Shown: piece after piece, positions 33,471 through 42,996 of the stretch
How positions within the stretch are numbered: position 1 is the stretch's first letter
How the letters are laid out: every line of letters starts with the position of its first letter
Assembly (NCBI GenBank): GCA_948144175.1
Contig: CANXME010002188.1
Coordinates: 62,001 to 126,000, forward strand
From: Closterium sp. NIES-65
Taxonomy: Eukaryota; Streptophyta; Zygnematophyceae; Desmidiales; Closteriaceae
Reading direction: 5' to 3'
Length of the DNA: 64,000 nt
The notes under the pieces: model-generated
Databases searched by the model: none
Seen by the model: only the letters and a program-made list of their open reading frames with translations
Told to the model about the DNA's origin: nothing
Position numbers and translations under genes: made by a program

Positions 33471-34395
33471 TACCCCCCAACAGCTTCGTGAGTGGTACGC
33501 TAGTTGGGGTTATAGGGGTGGCCGCAGTGGGAGTCGTCCTGGAGTGAGTAGTTCGGCAGCTGCTTGTAGTGGCCAGGTGCAGCTGCAGCGTCGTCCGTGC
33601 GCGGTCCTTTCGCCCTAGCAGCTTCGTGAGTGGTACACTCAGCGTGACAGGTCACGGGGTACCGCTCGCTGTCCGTACATCATTCATTCTGGTGCTCGGA
33701 CTGGTCAGCCTTGCAGGACGTTTGGTCACGCAGAGTCCCGCTGCTTCGCCCGTCTGAGCGACGCCTGGCGTACGGAGTTTGGCGACGCGGCTGAGCTCCC
33801 CGACTGGGTGGAGCGGCTTCGGCTGCGGGTAGATATCTATACTCTTGACTATGATGCTATCCTCACTGCCATGTATGCATTCCCTACTAGTGATGCGGGT
33901 GACTGTTACCTGTGTGTTCCGCCTGACCCGGGCATTGAGGCTGCTGCTCTAGGTGCTGGTGAGGCTGCTGCTCTAGGTGCTACTACGTCTGCTGCCCCAG
34001 GTGCTGGTGAGTCTGCTCTCTCAAGTACCACGTCGGCTCAGGCCTTGCACACCTTCACCCTTGACTCGGGTGCTTCCCGCTCCTTCTTTCGAGACCGCAC
34101 CACACTTACGCCACATAGTCGACCGGTTACGGTCTCCCAGGCGGACCCCTCTGGGGGTCCTGTCCTTGCTAGCTTCTCCACTGTCTTACCGTGTCCGGCA
34201 GCCCCCTCTGGCACCCTGTCAGGTCTCTACCTCCCATCGTTCTCTACGAACTTGGTGAGTGGAGCTGATCTACAGGATCGAGGGGTTGACCAGTTCACGC
34301 CTGCGAGTCAGTGGGTGACCCACTGTACGTGTGCTCGGACAAGCCGACACTTGGCCACGTTTACCGTCTGCTGGGGCCGAGCCTGTACACACTGA
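33471..34395 (+). pseudogene. Element B gag remnant and protease
   Basis: Coding homology begins only at the PQQLREWYA block; the MATP start and the first 270 or so residues seen in E are missing. A segment of about 110 bp containing GQVQLQRRP and QLREWY is duplicated, and the second copy has a TAG before QLREWY. The zinc motif CPYIIHSGARTGQPCRTFGH... is C-x13-C-x4-H-x4-C. Then comes DYDAILTAMYA and the protease motif TLDSGASRSFF, intact, in the frame 33808-34395. Confidence 0.82.
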
Positions 34396-35487
34396 CTACT
34401 GAGTCTCCTCCGGTTGCTGAGTCTGGTCAGGTAGCTGCGTCGAGTCAGGTGTTTGCTGCAGCGTCCAGGTCTGTTCCTGAGTCTGCGCCCTGCTAGTGTC
34501 GTCTCCTGTCCCACCTGACTCTCCTTTGGCACCACCGCCTTGGTCACCCCTCTATGCGTCGTCTCCGAGGCATGGCCTTCTGTGTCCTTGTCTCTGGTCT
34601 CCCCCGGTCCCTCCATCCCCTCTCTCAAGGGCCTGCCCTACCTACGTTCCCTGCATCGAGGGACGGCAGCGCGCTGCCCCTCACTCCTCCGAGTCGCCTC
34701 CGATAGAGGCTCCCCTACAGACTCTTCACATGGATGTGTGGGGCCCCGCCCGCGTTTGTGGCCAGGGTCACGAGCGTTACTTCCTGTTGGTGGTTGACGA
34801 CTACTCACGTTACACCACGGTGTTCCCCTTGCGCAGCAAGGGTGACGTCACTGAGGTGTTGATCGACTGGATCCGCGCGGCATTGGCATGGTCATGGACG
34901 TCGCTCGTACGTCCATGATCCATGCGGCTGCTCCCCATTTTCTGTGGTCGTTTGCGTTTCAGAATGCCGCGCATCAGCTCAACCTTCAGCCTCAGGTCTC
35001 CTTGCCAGAGACCTCCCCCACCTTGCGGTGGACAGGGAAGGTTGGCGATGCATCTGCGTTTCGGGTCTGGGGATCTCGGGCGTTTTTTCGCGACTTGTCT
35101 GCGGCCAAGTTGTCCCCCCGTGTTGTTCCCTGCGTCTTCCTTGGCTTCCCCTCTAACGCGACTCGTTGGCAGTTTTACCACCCCACCTCGCGCCGTGTTC
35201 AGTCCTCTCAGGACGTCACCTTTGACGAGTCGGTGCCTTACTACCGTCTCTTCCCCTACCGCAGTGCCCCCCTCCCCCCGCCGCCGCTCTTCCTTGCGCC
35301 AGGTTCTCCCGCGGTAGACCCTCTCCCCCCTCAGGGTCCTGCCCCTTCAGGTGTGTCCCAGGTAGACGCAGTTGAGCCTGTCGAGGTTGCTGTTGACTCT
35401 GGTGCTGCTAGGGGCGCTGAGCCTGCGGGTGCCAGGTCTGCGGGTGCCGGGTCTGGGGGTGCGAAGCCTGGGGGTGCTGAGTACTGA
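34396..35487 (+). pseudogene. Element B integrase (catalytic segment deleted)
   Basis: The pre-integrase zinc region and the first catalytic motif HMDVWGP are present, with VVDDYSRY. At about 34881 the sequence jumps from DWIRAA to GMVMDVART, removing roughly 210 bp that in E encode HSDRGGEF and NGIAER, so the second Asp and the Glu are both gone. The frame also shifts. After integrase the linker has only a few GGA repeats before ending at 35487. Confidence 0.87.
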
Positions 35488-35556
35488 GGGTGCGGAGCCT
35501 GGGGGTGCGGAGCCTGGGGGTGCGGAGCCTGTGGGTTCGAGTCTTTTGCTGCTGAT

Positions 35557-36938
35557 TTGCCTCATCTCGTGTCTCGAGGCTTCAGTAAGCGGGAGGGAGT
35601 TGACTACTTTCAGACCTTCTCCCCCACCCCGAAAATGACCACTCTTCGGGTGCTGCTGCACATAGCCGCTCAGCGCGACTACGAGCTTCACTCTCTTGAC
35701 TCCACCACAGCTTTCTTGCAAGGCAGCCTGCACGAGGAGATCTGGCTGCGCCGCCCACCTGGCTTCATTGGGTCGTTTCCTCCTGGTACCCAGTGGAGCC
35801 TCCGGCGGCCAGTCTACGGTCTCCGCCAGGCGCCAAATGAGTGGCACGACACACTGAGGACTACACTTGCGGCTCTTGGGTTTGCTCCTTCTACTGCCGA
35901 CCCGTCGCTGTTTCTGCGCACCGACACCTCTTTGCCGCCGTTCTACATCCTCGTGTACGTCGACGACTTGGTCTTTGCCACTGCTGACACTGCTGGACTC
36001 GCCCACGTGAAGTCTGAGCTGCAGAAGAGACACAAAGCACAGAACTGGGTGAACTGCGCATCTACCTTGGCTTTCAGATCACCCGGGACAGAGCACAGCG
36101 CACCATTACCCTGACTCAGTCACAGATGGTGCAGCAGGTCCTTCAGCGCTTCGACTTCACGTACTCCTCGCCTCAGGCCACTCCTCTGTCTACTCGCCAC
36201 TCGCTCTCAGCTCTGCCTTCGGATGAGTCTGTAGAGCCGAGTGGCCCGTACCCAGAGCTTGTTGGCCGCCTCATGTACATGATGACCTGCACACGACCTG
36301 ACCTAGCATACCCTCTTAGCATCTTGGCACGCTATGTTGCTACTGGGAGACACAGACCAGAGTACATGGCTGCAGCGAAGAGGGTGTTGCGCTACTTGTG
36401 CAGTACGTCGGGCATGGGGCTAGTGCTTGGAGGGCGACGTCCAGTGGTCCTCACAGGTCACGCAGACGCTTCTTGGGCTGACGACCAGGCTACGCAGCGG
36501 TCGTCACAGGGTTACACCTTCAGCCTTGGCTCCGGCTCTGTTTTGTGGCGGTCTACCCGCTCGTCCTCTGTTCTCGGCTCCAGCTGTGAGGCTGAGATCT
36601 ACGCGGGGGCCATGGCTGCACAGGAGCTACGCTGGCTCACCTTCCTGCTGACTGACCTAGGAGAGCCGCCTCGTTCTCCTCCAGTTCTGTACGTAGACAA
36701 CAAGGCCATGCTGGCCTTATGTCGGGAGCACAGACTTGAGCACAGAACGAAGCACATTGCTCTTCGCTACTTCCTTGCTCGTGAGCTGCAGCATCGCGGT
36801 CAGCTGCGCCTTGCTTACATGGCCTCTGAGGCCAACACTGCTGATATTTTCACCAAGGCACTTGCGCCTTGTGATCAGCAGCGCTTTTGTACTATGCTAG
36901 GTCTTGTGCCCACTTGGCCTCACTTGCTCACTTCTTGA
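35557..36938 (+). pseudogene. Element B reverse transcriptase and RNase H
   Basis: The N-terminal part of the reverse transcriptase is missing: the sequence joins at CTCGTGTCTCGAGGCTTC, where E has about 290 bp more. From VSRGFSKREGVDYF onwards the order is normal: LDSTTAF, YGLRQAP, then VYVDDLVF. A shift near 36035 (after LQKRH) is followed by the second frame, 36126-36938, with SGPYPELVGRLMY, GHADASWADD, SSCEAEIY, LYVDNKAML and ANTADIFTKAL, closing PHLLTS. Confidence 0.88.
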
Positions 36939-37171
36939 CTTTGCTTGTACTGTGATCTATATATATCTGCACTTGCATGTTTACCCTTGCTAGGTTGAGA
37001 TCACTGCCTTGTTTGTTTATCTTGATATATAACTCTGCATGTGAACTGGCCTTGTGGCCTTGTGCTTGTACTCAGATTGTGTGGTGACGTTGTGATCCAC
37101 CCTGTGCTTGCCTTTCTTCTCTTGACTGGTCTTGTGACCTCTTGTTCTCCCCCACTTTGCCTATGGGGGTG

Positions 37172-37297
37172 TGTCAAACTTATATGCTATAGTTTGTGTA
37201 GGCTATAGTGGGGTAGCTCATATGGGGTACAACACTTTAGGTTTTCCTACTTGTACTGCTCATGCTGCTCAATGCAATCATTCCTTGTTCTTTCACA
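37172..37297 (+). repeat. 3' LTR of element B
   Basis: 126 bp, three differences from the 5' copy. Preceded by the family-1 tail and TATGGGGGTG, followed by AGTGG. Confidence 0.93.
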
Positions 37298-37302
37298 AGT
37301 GG

Positions 37303-37390
37303 CGCGGAGAGTTACTACACAAAGGGATTGGACTACAGAGTAGGGCACGGGGTTGTGCGGGTTATCGTAGCGTTGCACTAGCATTCTTAC
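37303..37390 (-). repeat. H 3' LTR, fragment 1
   Basis: Contains GGACTACAGAGTAGGGCACGG, matching GACTATGGGCTAGGCACGG of D's LTR. Element B abuts it on the left, element K on the right. Confidence 0.65.
37386..37390. repeat. TSD of element K, left copy (CTTAC)
   Basis: CTTAC at 37386-37390 and 42434-42438. Confidence 0.9.
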
Positions 37391-37757
37391 TGTGAGAGTA
37401 CGTCGGCTTATGTTTGTTATTCATGCTTGCTATTATTTCTCTACGCTATTCCTAGCATAGGATTATTTTCTGCATGCATGAATTGCTTGATTTCCTAGGT
37501 TCGTTGCTATACTATAGTTATTATAGTTATAGGCACCGAACCAGGTTACGTGCACCGAACTCAAGCTATTCGGTCGCCACCGAATTGCTTTCTACCGAGT
37601 TCGGGAAGGTTCTGTTCGGGACGCTTCGCGACCCTCAGAACATTCGCGTAACACCTGGGTTACCTGCCTTGTGTCGAGCCTATATAAGCCTCATGTTGTA
37701 CCCAGGTGATCATTCAATTCAAACTCTCTTTTCTGAGCTCGATCCTAGATCCTTACA
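37391..37757 (+). repeat. 5' LTR of element K with TATA box
   Basis: 367 bp. TATATAAG at 37681-37688 is a good TATA box about 75 bp before the LTR end. The matching site in the 3' LTR reads TATACATAG. Upstream are several CCGAAC / GTTCGG words in both orientations (37536-37620), a possible regulatory cluster. Confidence 0.9.
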
Positions 37758-38187
37758 CTTGGTTATCAGAGCGGGTTTACACGCGAGGTCTTCAACCGCT
37801 TCGTTCCGGCCTTTAAAAACCGCGGGGGCGACGACGAAAGTGCCGATACGGGTATGTAAAACCAGTTCCGCGCAATTTTTCTAAGTCCCCCTCGATTCGG
37901 TTTTCGAACACCCCTCAGATTTACTGGTGGAAAGGTTGGAGTTTTGACCGTTCGATCGAGTTTCATCTCAACGGCCCGGAGAATTTCGCCCAAAAAATAT
38001 GGATTTTGGAGCGTCGGATCGATTTTCTCCTCAACGACCAAGATCGGACGCGAATTTCGCCTAAGGGAGATTTACGCAACCTACAGAATTCGCGCTCGTC
38101 AATTTTACAGTCAATTTGACTCGCAGTAAGTCGACCAGCATCTAGAATTCGATTATTTTCGTCGCGTATCTTCCTGTAAATCGCCAA

Positions 38188-39027
38188 ATGGAGGGAAAAG
38201 GAGATATTTCAGTACAGAAAATCGCGGAGTTACGTGCTGAGCATAAGCAAATACATGCGGCGCTCCCACGACTCGAAAAACTCCTTACGAACCTGTCGGC
38301 AACCGCCACAGCAGCAGCGACAACAGTAGCAGTAGCAGCAGCAGCGGCTACACCGACAATTCTACATGCGACAACGACAGCAGCTACAATTAACCTCGAA
38401 GCAGTGAAGCTGAGGCTACCAGAGGCGTTCGATCCTACAGTAAAAAGGAACGACGTTCGTCGATTTGTAGCTGAACTCGAAATTTACTTCGAAGCCTTTA
38501 GATGCACGACCCCGACAAAAGACGCAATGCGCATACGGCTCGCAGCAACACTGTTACGAGGCCCAGCTCAAGAGTGGATCAACAACAGAATAGTCCAAGG
38601 CGAGGGGACGTGGGCGCAGGTTCCGGCAGCACTGATCGCACAGTTCGACACGTTGAATAGTAGCTACTACGGAACACGACGCAACAAGCCAACTAGTGGC
38701 ATGGGGCGATTGGCACCACCCACGACTGCCGACCCGATGGAGAACGACGAGGGCGATGTGGAGCAGCGGCTAGCAAATAATGGGACGTGCAAATTTTGCG
38801 GCGCTACAGGACATCGTATCTTGGCGTGTTGGAAAATGAAGGTGTGCGGAGCTGAAGGACAAGAACAGTGCGGCACCCCCGAAGCAGAAAACGGACAACG
38901 TGGCAACTTCGGAGAGGGCGAAAGAAGGAGAATATGGTGGCGCAAATTTAAAAACGTCACGACCAGCCGGCACAAGGGGAAATCGCCGAGACTAATGGAG
39001 GATCCGCGAAACAAGACCCTGCACTGA
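38188..39027 (+). pseudogene. Element K gag with zinc knuckle
   Basis: 279 codons from ATG 38188. After an N-terminal helix-like segment and an Ala/Thr-rich stretch comes the retrotransposon Gag block (LPEAFDPTVKRNDVRRFVAE, AQEWINNR), then CKFCGATGHRILAC, a canonical C-x2-C-x4-H-x4-C knuckle. A stretch is evidently lost between FDTLNSSYYG and the knuckle region, making it shorter than usual gypsy Gags. The frame ends before protease, so gag and pol are not continuous here. Confidence 0.8.
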
Positions 39028-39350
39028 CCGGGAAACTCCAGCCGTATACCCCGACAAGTAAGAATATTACTTCTCGTGGGTTTCAAGCCTTTATTAAGGG
39101 AGAGTCAGAAATTAAACCGGTACCGGGTATTATGGGGACCCTACTCCAGAGCGCTAATACGGGTCGAGCGTTCCGAGGAGTTAATATTCTCTCCAAGCAG
39201 CACTGTTTAAAGGCTCCCTGTTCCCCACAGATGAAGCCTACACAGCTGCAAAGGCTTAGTGGAAGGTTCCAGGCCCAAGAGAAGCCGAATCGGCCTCGGA
39301 TAAATCCTTCTAACCTTTCTCAGTTGAAAATTGATACTTAAGCTGCATCT

Positions 39351-40150
39351 TTGAGCGCAGGACCTAGGGATAACATATTCGACGTACCCTACGATCCTAT
39401 AAGCGATACCATCTACGGATACTCGGAGCAGCAGCAACCACTAGTACTCGAGGTGATCTGCAACGGGCGTCGCCTCCAGACCCTGGTGGACAGTGGTGCG
39501 TCCCACTGGGTGTGCGACCGCGGGACGTTGGAGAAAATTGGAGAATCCTAAGAAGAAACCCAGTTTACAGCAACGATGGTGGACGGTACGAAGCTTCCCA
39601 TCCACGGAAAGTCAACACTGCAGCTGCAGATAGGGGCGTTGAGGTGGAAGCCGACGTTGCCGATCACGAACATCAAGGGATTAGATTTCATCTTGGGGCA
39701 AGATTTTCTGAAGCGGTTCAACCCCAAGATCGATTGGGTCAACAGCAAGGTGTGCATCTACAACAACGGGAAACGAGTGGAGCTGCGAAGCTTGACGGAT
39801 ACAGGGAGCGTTCCTGAAACGACACTGGCACGGTTCGAACGGACAGTGAACGAGAGTAACTCGGGTTACTTAGCACTGGTTATAGCAGCAGCAGAGGAGG
39901 AGGTCTTGGAGCGGTACAAGGATATAATGCCCGACGACCTACCCACAGGCATATCTCTAGCATGCACCCACGAGCACGAGATCGTGGAGGAACCAGGTGC
40001 GAAACCCGTCTCACGTGCACCATACCGACTGAGTCCAACTGAACTAACAGACATGAAAAACAGATAGAGTATCTACTAGACAGACAACTGATCCGCCCAT
40101 CCACCTCTCCCTACGGTGCACCAGTTCTCTTCACTCCTCATCAGCAAGCC
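39351..40150 (+). pseudogene. Element K protease and truncated reverse transcriptase
   Basis: The protease motif LVDSGASHWV at about 39484-39513 and ILGQDFL further on fit a retropepsin. A TAA at 39549-39551 interrupts the same frame. The reverse transcriptase starts normally (SRAPYRLSPTEL), suffers a one-base loss in the A run near 40056-40061, continues to SPYGAPVLF and then jumps directly to the pre-RNase H block. About 170 residues, including the YxDD active site, are missing. Confidence 0.85.
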
Positions 40151-42055
40151 ATGGAGCAGCTGCAGACCGCACTGACCACAACCCCGGTACTCATCCTACC
40201 AGACCCTGAGAAGGACTACGTTGTTGAAGCTGACGCTAATGACCAGGCAATCGGAGCAGTACTGATGCAGGATCACGGGAATGGGTTACAGCCTATCGCC
40301 TACCTCAGTAAGAAGCTACACAAAGCAGAACTAAATTACCCCATTCACGACAAGGAAGCCTTAGCGATAGTCATAGCCTTCAAGGCGTGGAGGTGTTACC
40401 TAGAGGGAGCCAAGACTACAGTCTATACTGACCACTTCCGTCTCAAATACCTGAAGTCACAGCCGACACTCTCACGACGACAGGTGCGGTGGGTGGACTT
40501 CCTGGAAAATCACTTCCACTACGACATCGTCTACAAGCCCGTGCTATACAACAAGGCAGACGCGTTGAGCCGCCCCGGACATGTCGCAGGCATCCAGCTC
40601 GACGGGATGAACCTTCTGCTCAAGGGTCTATTCCAACATGGGTACTCCGTGGACGCAGAGATTGCTACAGCACAGACCAAGAAGCTATTACAGTGGAAGA
40701 GGGACTTAGCTGTAAGGAAGGGTTCAGGAAAGATTTGGGTACCGAATTATGCCCCGCTACGGCAGATCCTATTGGAGGAGTTTCACGACGTACCTTACGC
40801 GGGACATTTCGGGAGCAACAAGACGTTAGCAGGGATAGCGAAGTATTACTACTGGCCCGGGATGGCAGCAGACGTGCAGCAGTTTGTCACCTCTTGCGAC
40901 ACGTGCCAGCAGATGAAGAGTAGCAAGCAGAAAAAAGCAAGGTTACTTCAGCCTCTACCCGTACCGGAGCAGCCATGGCAAGTCGTTAGCCTCGACTTCA
41001 TCACGGGACTTCCTTCGACCTCACGAGGGCATGATGCTATACTCGTGGTGATCGACAAGTTCTCTAAAATGGGTCACTTCATCCCGACCAACGCCACCGC
41101 TACTGCTGAAGCAACTGCTCGCCTCTTCTTCGACCGCATCATCACCATCCACGGCATCCCCGCTACACTCATTTCAGATAGAGACCCCAAATTCACGAGT
41201 AAGTTCTGGAAGGAGCTCATGGGATTATTGGGGACTAAACTGGCGATGTCCTCCGCATACCACCCACAGACTGACGGACAGACAGAGCGACTCAATCAAG
41301 TGGTTGAACAGTTACTACGCACAGCTTGCAAAGACGCCGTCAGCCACTGGGACACACGGTTACCGACCCTAGAGTTCGCTTACAACAACACGTCTCATGC
41401 GGCCACAGGGAAAACTCCTTTCTTCCTGTGTTACGGACGGGAACCACTTACACCACAGCAGCCAACCACACCGGCACACGTCCAAGCCGCACATGACTTC
41501 GTCACCACCATGCAGCAACTATGGGAGAAGACTCAGCGACGTCTCACCACGATGCAAAACTCCCAGAAGCAGTATGCCGATCGCCAGCGTCGAGATCACT
41601 CAGTAGCAGTCGGAGATCAGGTGCTTCTTGACACGCGCAACTTGAACCTGTCTCACCTTCCATCCAAACTCCAGCCTCGCTTCTGTGGTCCTTTTCTCGT
41701 TGAGACACAGGTGACACCAGTTACATTCCGCTTGCGCTTACCAGATGCATGGAAGCTTCACAACGCTTTCCATGTCCAGCTACTGAAGCCCTACAAGGAC
41801 CCCAACCAACAGTTCCAGGGACGGCAGCTTCCGCCACCTCCTCCTGTTCTCATCCAGGATGAACCTGAATATGAAGTGGAGCGCGTTCTTTCTCATCGAC
41901 GCCGCGGCGGCACGACCCTCGAGTTCCTGATACGCTGGAAGGGTTATGACCCCACTGAGGACAATTGGGTTGTAGAAGCTGATATGGGCCACGCACGCCG
42001 TGCTCTCAAGGATTATCTTGTCAAGCAGGGTGTATCTCACGCCACCCAGCTTTGA
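40151..42055 (+). CDS. Element K RNase H, integrase and chromodomain (634-codon open frame)
   Basis: Open to 42055. RNase H occupies about residues 1-140 (VVEADANDQAIGAVL, VYTDHFRLKYL). The integrase zinc finger has H212, H219, C249 and C252; the catalytic core has D282 (LDFITGLP), D343 (SDRDPKFTS) and E379 (DGQTERLN), with exactly 35 residues between the last two. The C-terminal chromodomain (about 568-625) contains FLIRWKGYDPTEDNWV, which would steer integration to chromatin marks. The domains remain open although the element's RT core is gone. The ATG is probably not a natural start; this is the tail of a gag-pol. Confidence 0.88.
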   Translation: MEQLQTALTTTPVLILPDPEKDYVVEADANDQAIGAVLMQDHGNGLQPIAYLSKKLHKAELNYPIHDKEALAIVIAFKAWRCYLEGAKTTVYTDHFRLKYLKSQPTLSRRQVRWVDFLENHFHYDIVYKPVLYNKADALSRPGHVAGIQLDGMNLLLKGLFQHGYSVDAEIATAQTKKLLQWKRDLAVRKGSGKIWVPNYAPLRQILLEEFHDVPYAGHFGSNKTLAGIAKYYYWPGMAADVQQFVTSCDTCQQMKSSKQKKARLLQPLPVPEQPWQVVSLDFITGLPSTSRGHDAILVVIDKFSKMGHFIPTNATATAEATARLFFDRIITIHGIPATLISDRDPKFTSKFWKELMGLLGTKLAMSSAYHPQTDGQTERLNQVVEQLLRTACKDAVSHWDTRLPTLEFAYNNTSHAATGKTPFFLCYGREPLTPQQPTTPAHVQAAHDFVTTMQQLWEKTQRRLTTMQNSQKQYADRQRRDHSVAVGDQVLLDTRNLNLSHLPSKLQPRFCGPFLVETQVTPVTFRLRLPDAWKLHNAFHVQLLKPYKDPNQQFQGRQLPPPPPVLIQDEPEYEVERVLSHRRRGGTTLEFLIRWKGYDPTEDNWVVEADMGHARRALKDYLVKQGVSHATQL

Positions 42056-42065
42056 GGGGGGGACG

Positions 42066-42433
42066 TGTGAGAGTACATCGGCTTATGCTTGTTATTCATG
42101 CTTGCTATTATTTCCTTACGCTATTCCTAGCTTAGGATTATTTTATGCATGCATGAATTGCTTGATTTCCTAGGTTCGTTGCTATACTATAGTTATTATA
42201 GTTATAGGCACCGAACCAGGTTACGTGCACCGAACTCAAGCTATTCGGTCGCCACCGAATTGCTTTCTACCGAGTTCGGGAAGGTTCGGTTCGGGACGCT
42301 ACGCGACCCTCAGAACATTCTCGTAACACCTGGGTTACCTGCCTTGTGTCGAGCCTATACATAGCCTCATGTTGTACCCAGGTGATCATTCAATTCAAAC
42401 TCTCTTTTCTGAGCTCGATCCTAGATCCTCACA
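42066..42433 (+). repeat. 3' LTR of element K
   Basis: 368 bp; TGTGAGAG...CCTCACA. About eleven differences from the 5' LTR, including loss of the TATATAAG box. Confidence 0.92.
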
Positions 42434-42438
42434 CTTAC

Positions 42439-42653
42439 TACTTGATATGTTCATAGAGAGATTTGGCAAGAGTTTCACTAACAAATTGAGAGAACATTAG
42501 ATTACAATGAAGCATGCAAGTCGATATAGCTCAAATGGCATTTCAACACCTAGCAAGCCCTGTGCATGGCGAACTATGCCAGCGCAGCAGAAGGGCGGCT
42601 CGCCAACGCTGTAGCAGAGTTGTCTGCCAGCGTTGGATCACAGCGGTCTTCCA
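42439..42653 (-). repeat. H 3' LTR, fragment 2
   Basis: Aligns with the D LTR segment around GGGCAAAGCTGCAAGAGTTTCACTAG and continues to the point where element E inserted (TTCCA). Confidence 0.65.
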
Positions 42654-42784
42654 TGAGAAGATATGAACGAGAATGAAATGAATATGAACGAAGTGAGTAC
42701 AAATAGGAAACCCTAATTGGGTTGTACCCCCTATGGGATACCCCACTATAGCCTACAGAAACAAGTAAGCTATATGTTCCGACA
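42654..42784 (-). repeat. 3' LTR of element E
   Basis: TGAGAAGA...TCCGACA in plus coordinates. Differs from the 5' copy at one position (GAATATG versus GACTATG). Confidence 0.95.
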
Positions 42785-42996
42785 CACCCCCATAGGCAAA
42801 GTGGGGGAGAACAAGGGGTCACAAGACCATTCAAGCAAAGCAAAGCAAAGCTCAGGGTGGATCACAAAGTCACCACGCATTCTGAGCACAAGTTCAAAGG
42901 CCAGAAGGCCAGTTCACATGCAAGATCATATATAGAGATATACAAGAGTCAAGCAAGCAAGAGCAAGAGTATATATAGGCGAAGGTACAAGCAAGG
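42785..42996 (-). other. 3' tail and polypurine tract of element E
   Basis: Between the gag-pol stop and the LTR. Contains the family-1 conserved block (complement of GTGATCCACCCTGAGC and CCCCACTTTGCCTATGGGGG). Confidence 0.8.

Larger units (their letters stand above)
31919..37297 (+). mobile_element. Element B: deleted family-1 Ty1/copia retrotransposon
   Basis: 126-bp LTRs at 31919-32044 and 37172-37297 differ at three positions; AGTGG TSD. Primer-binding site TGGTATCAGAGCAG at 32045. The element lacks the N-terminal half of gag, part of the integrase and a long stretch from the linker into the reverse transcriptase, so it is about 2 kb shorter than E. It is inserted near the outer edge of H's 3' LTR. 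Confidence 0.93.
37391..42433 (+). mobile_element. Element K: Ty3/gypsy chromovirus-type retrotransposon with a deleted RT core
   Basis: LTRs 37391-37757 and 42066-42433 (about 97% identical) with a perfect CTTAC TSD. A primer-binding site close to TGGTTATCAGAGCGG starts at 37760, and a seven-G polypurine tract precedes the 3' LTR. Order is gag, protease, RT remnant, RNase H, integrase, chromodomain; integrase after RT is the Ty3/gypsy arrangement and the C-terminal chromodomain places it among chromoviruses. It is the only gypsy element in the window. It lies in H's 3' LTR. Confidence 0.94.
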
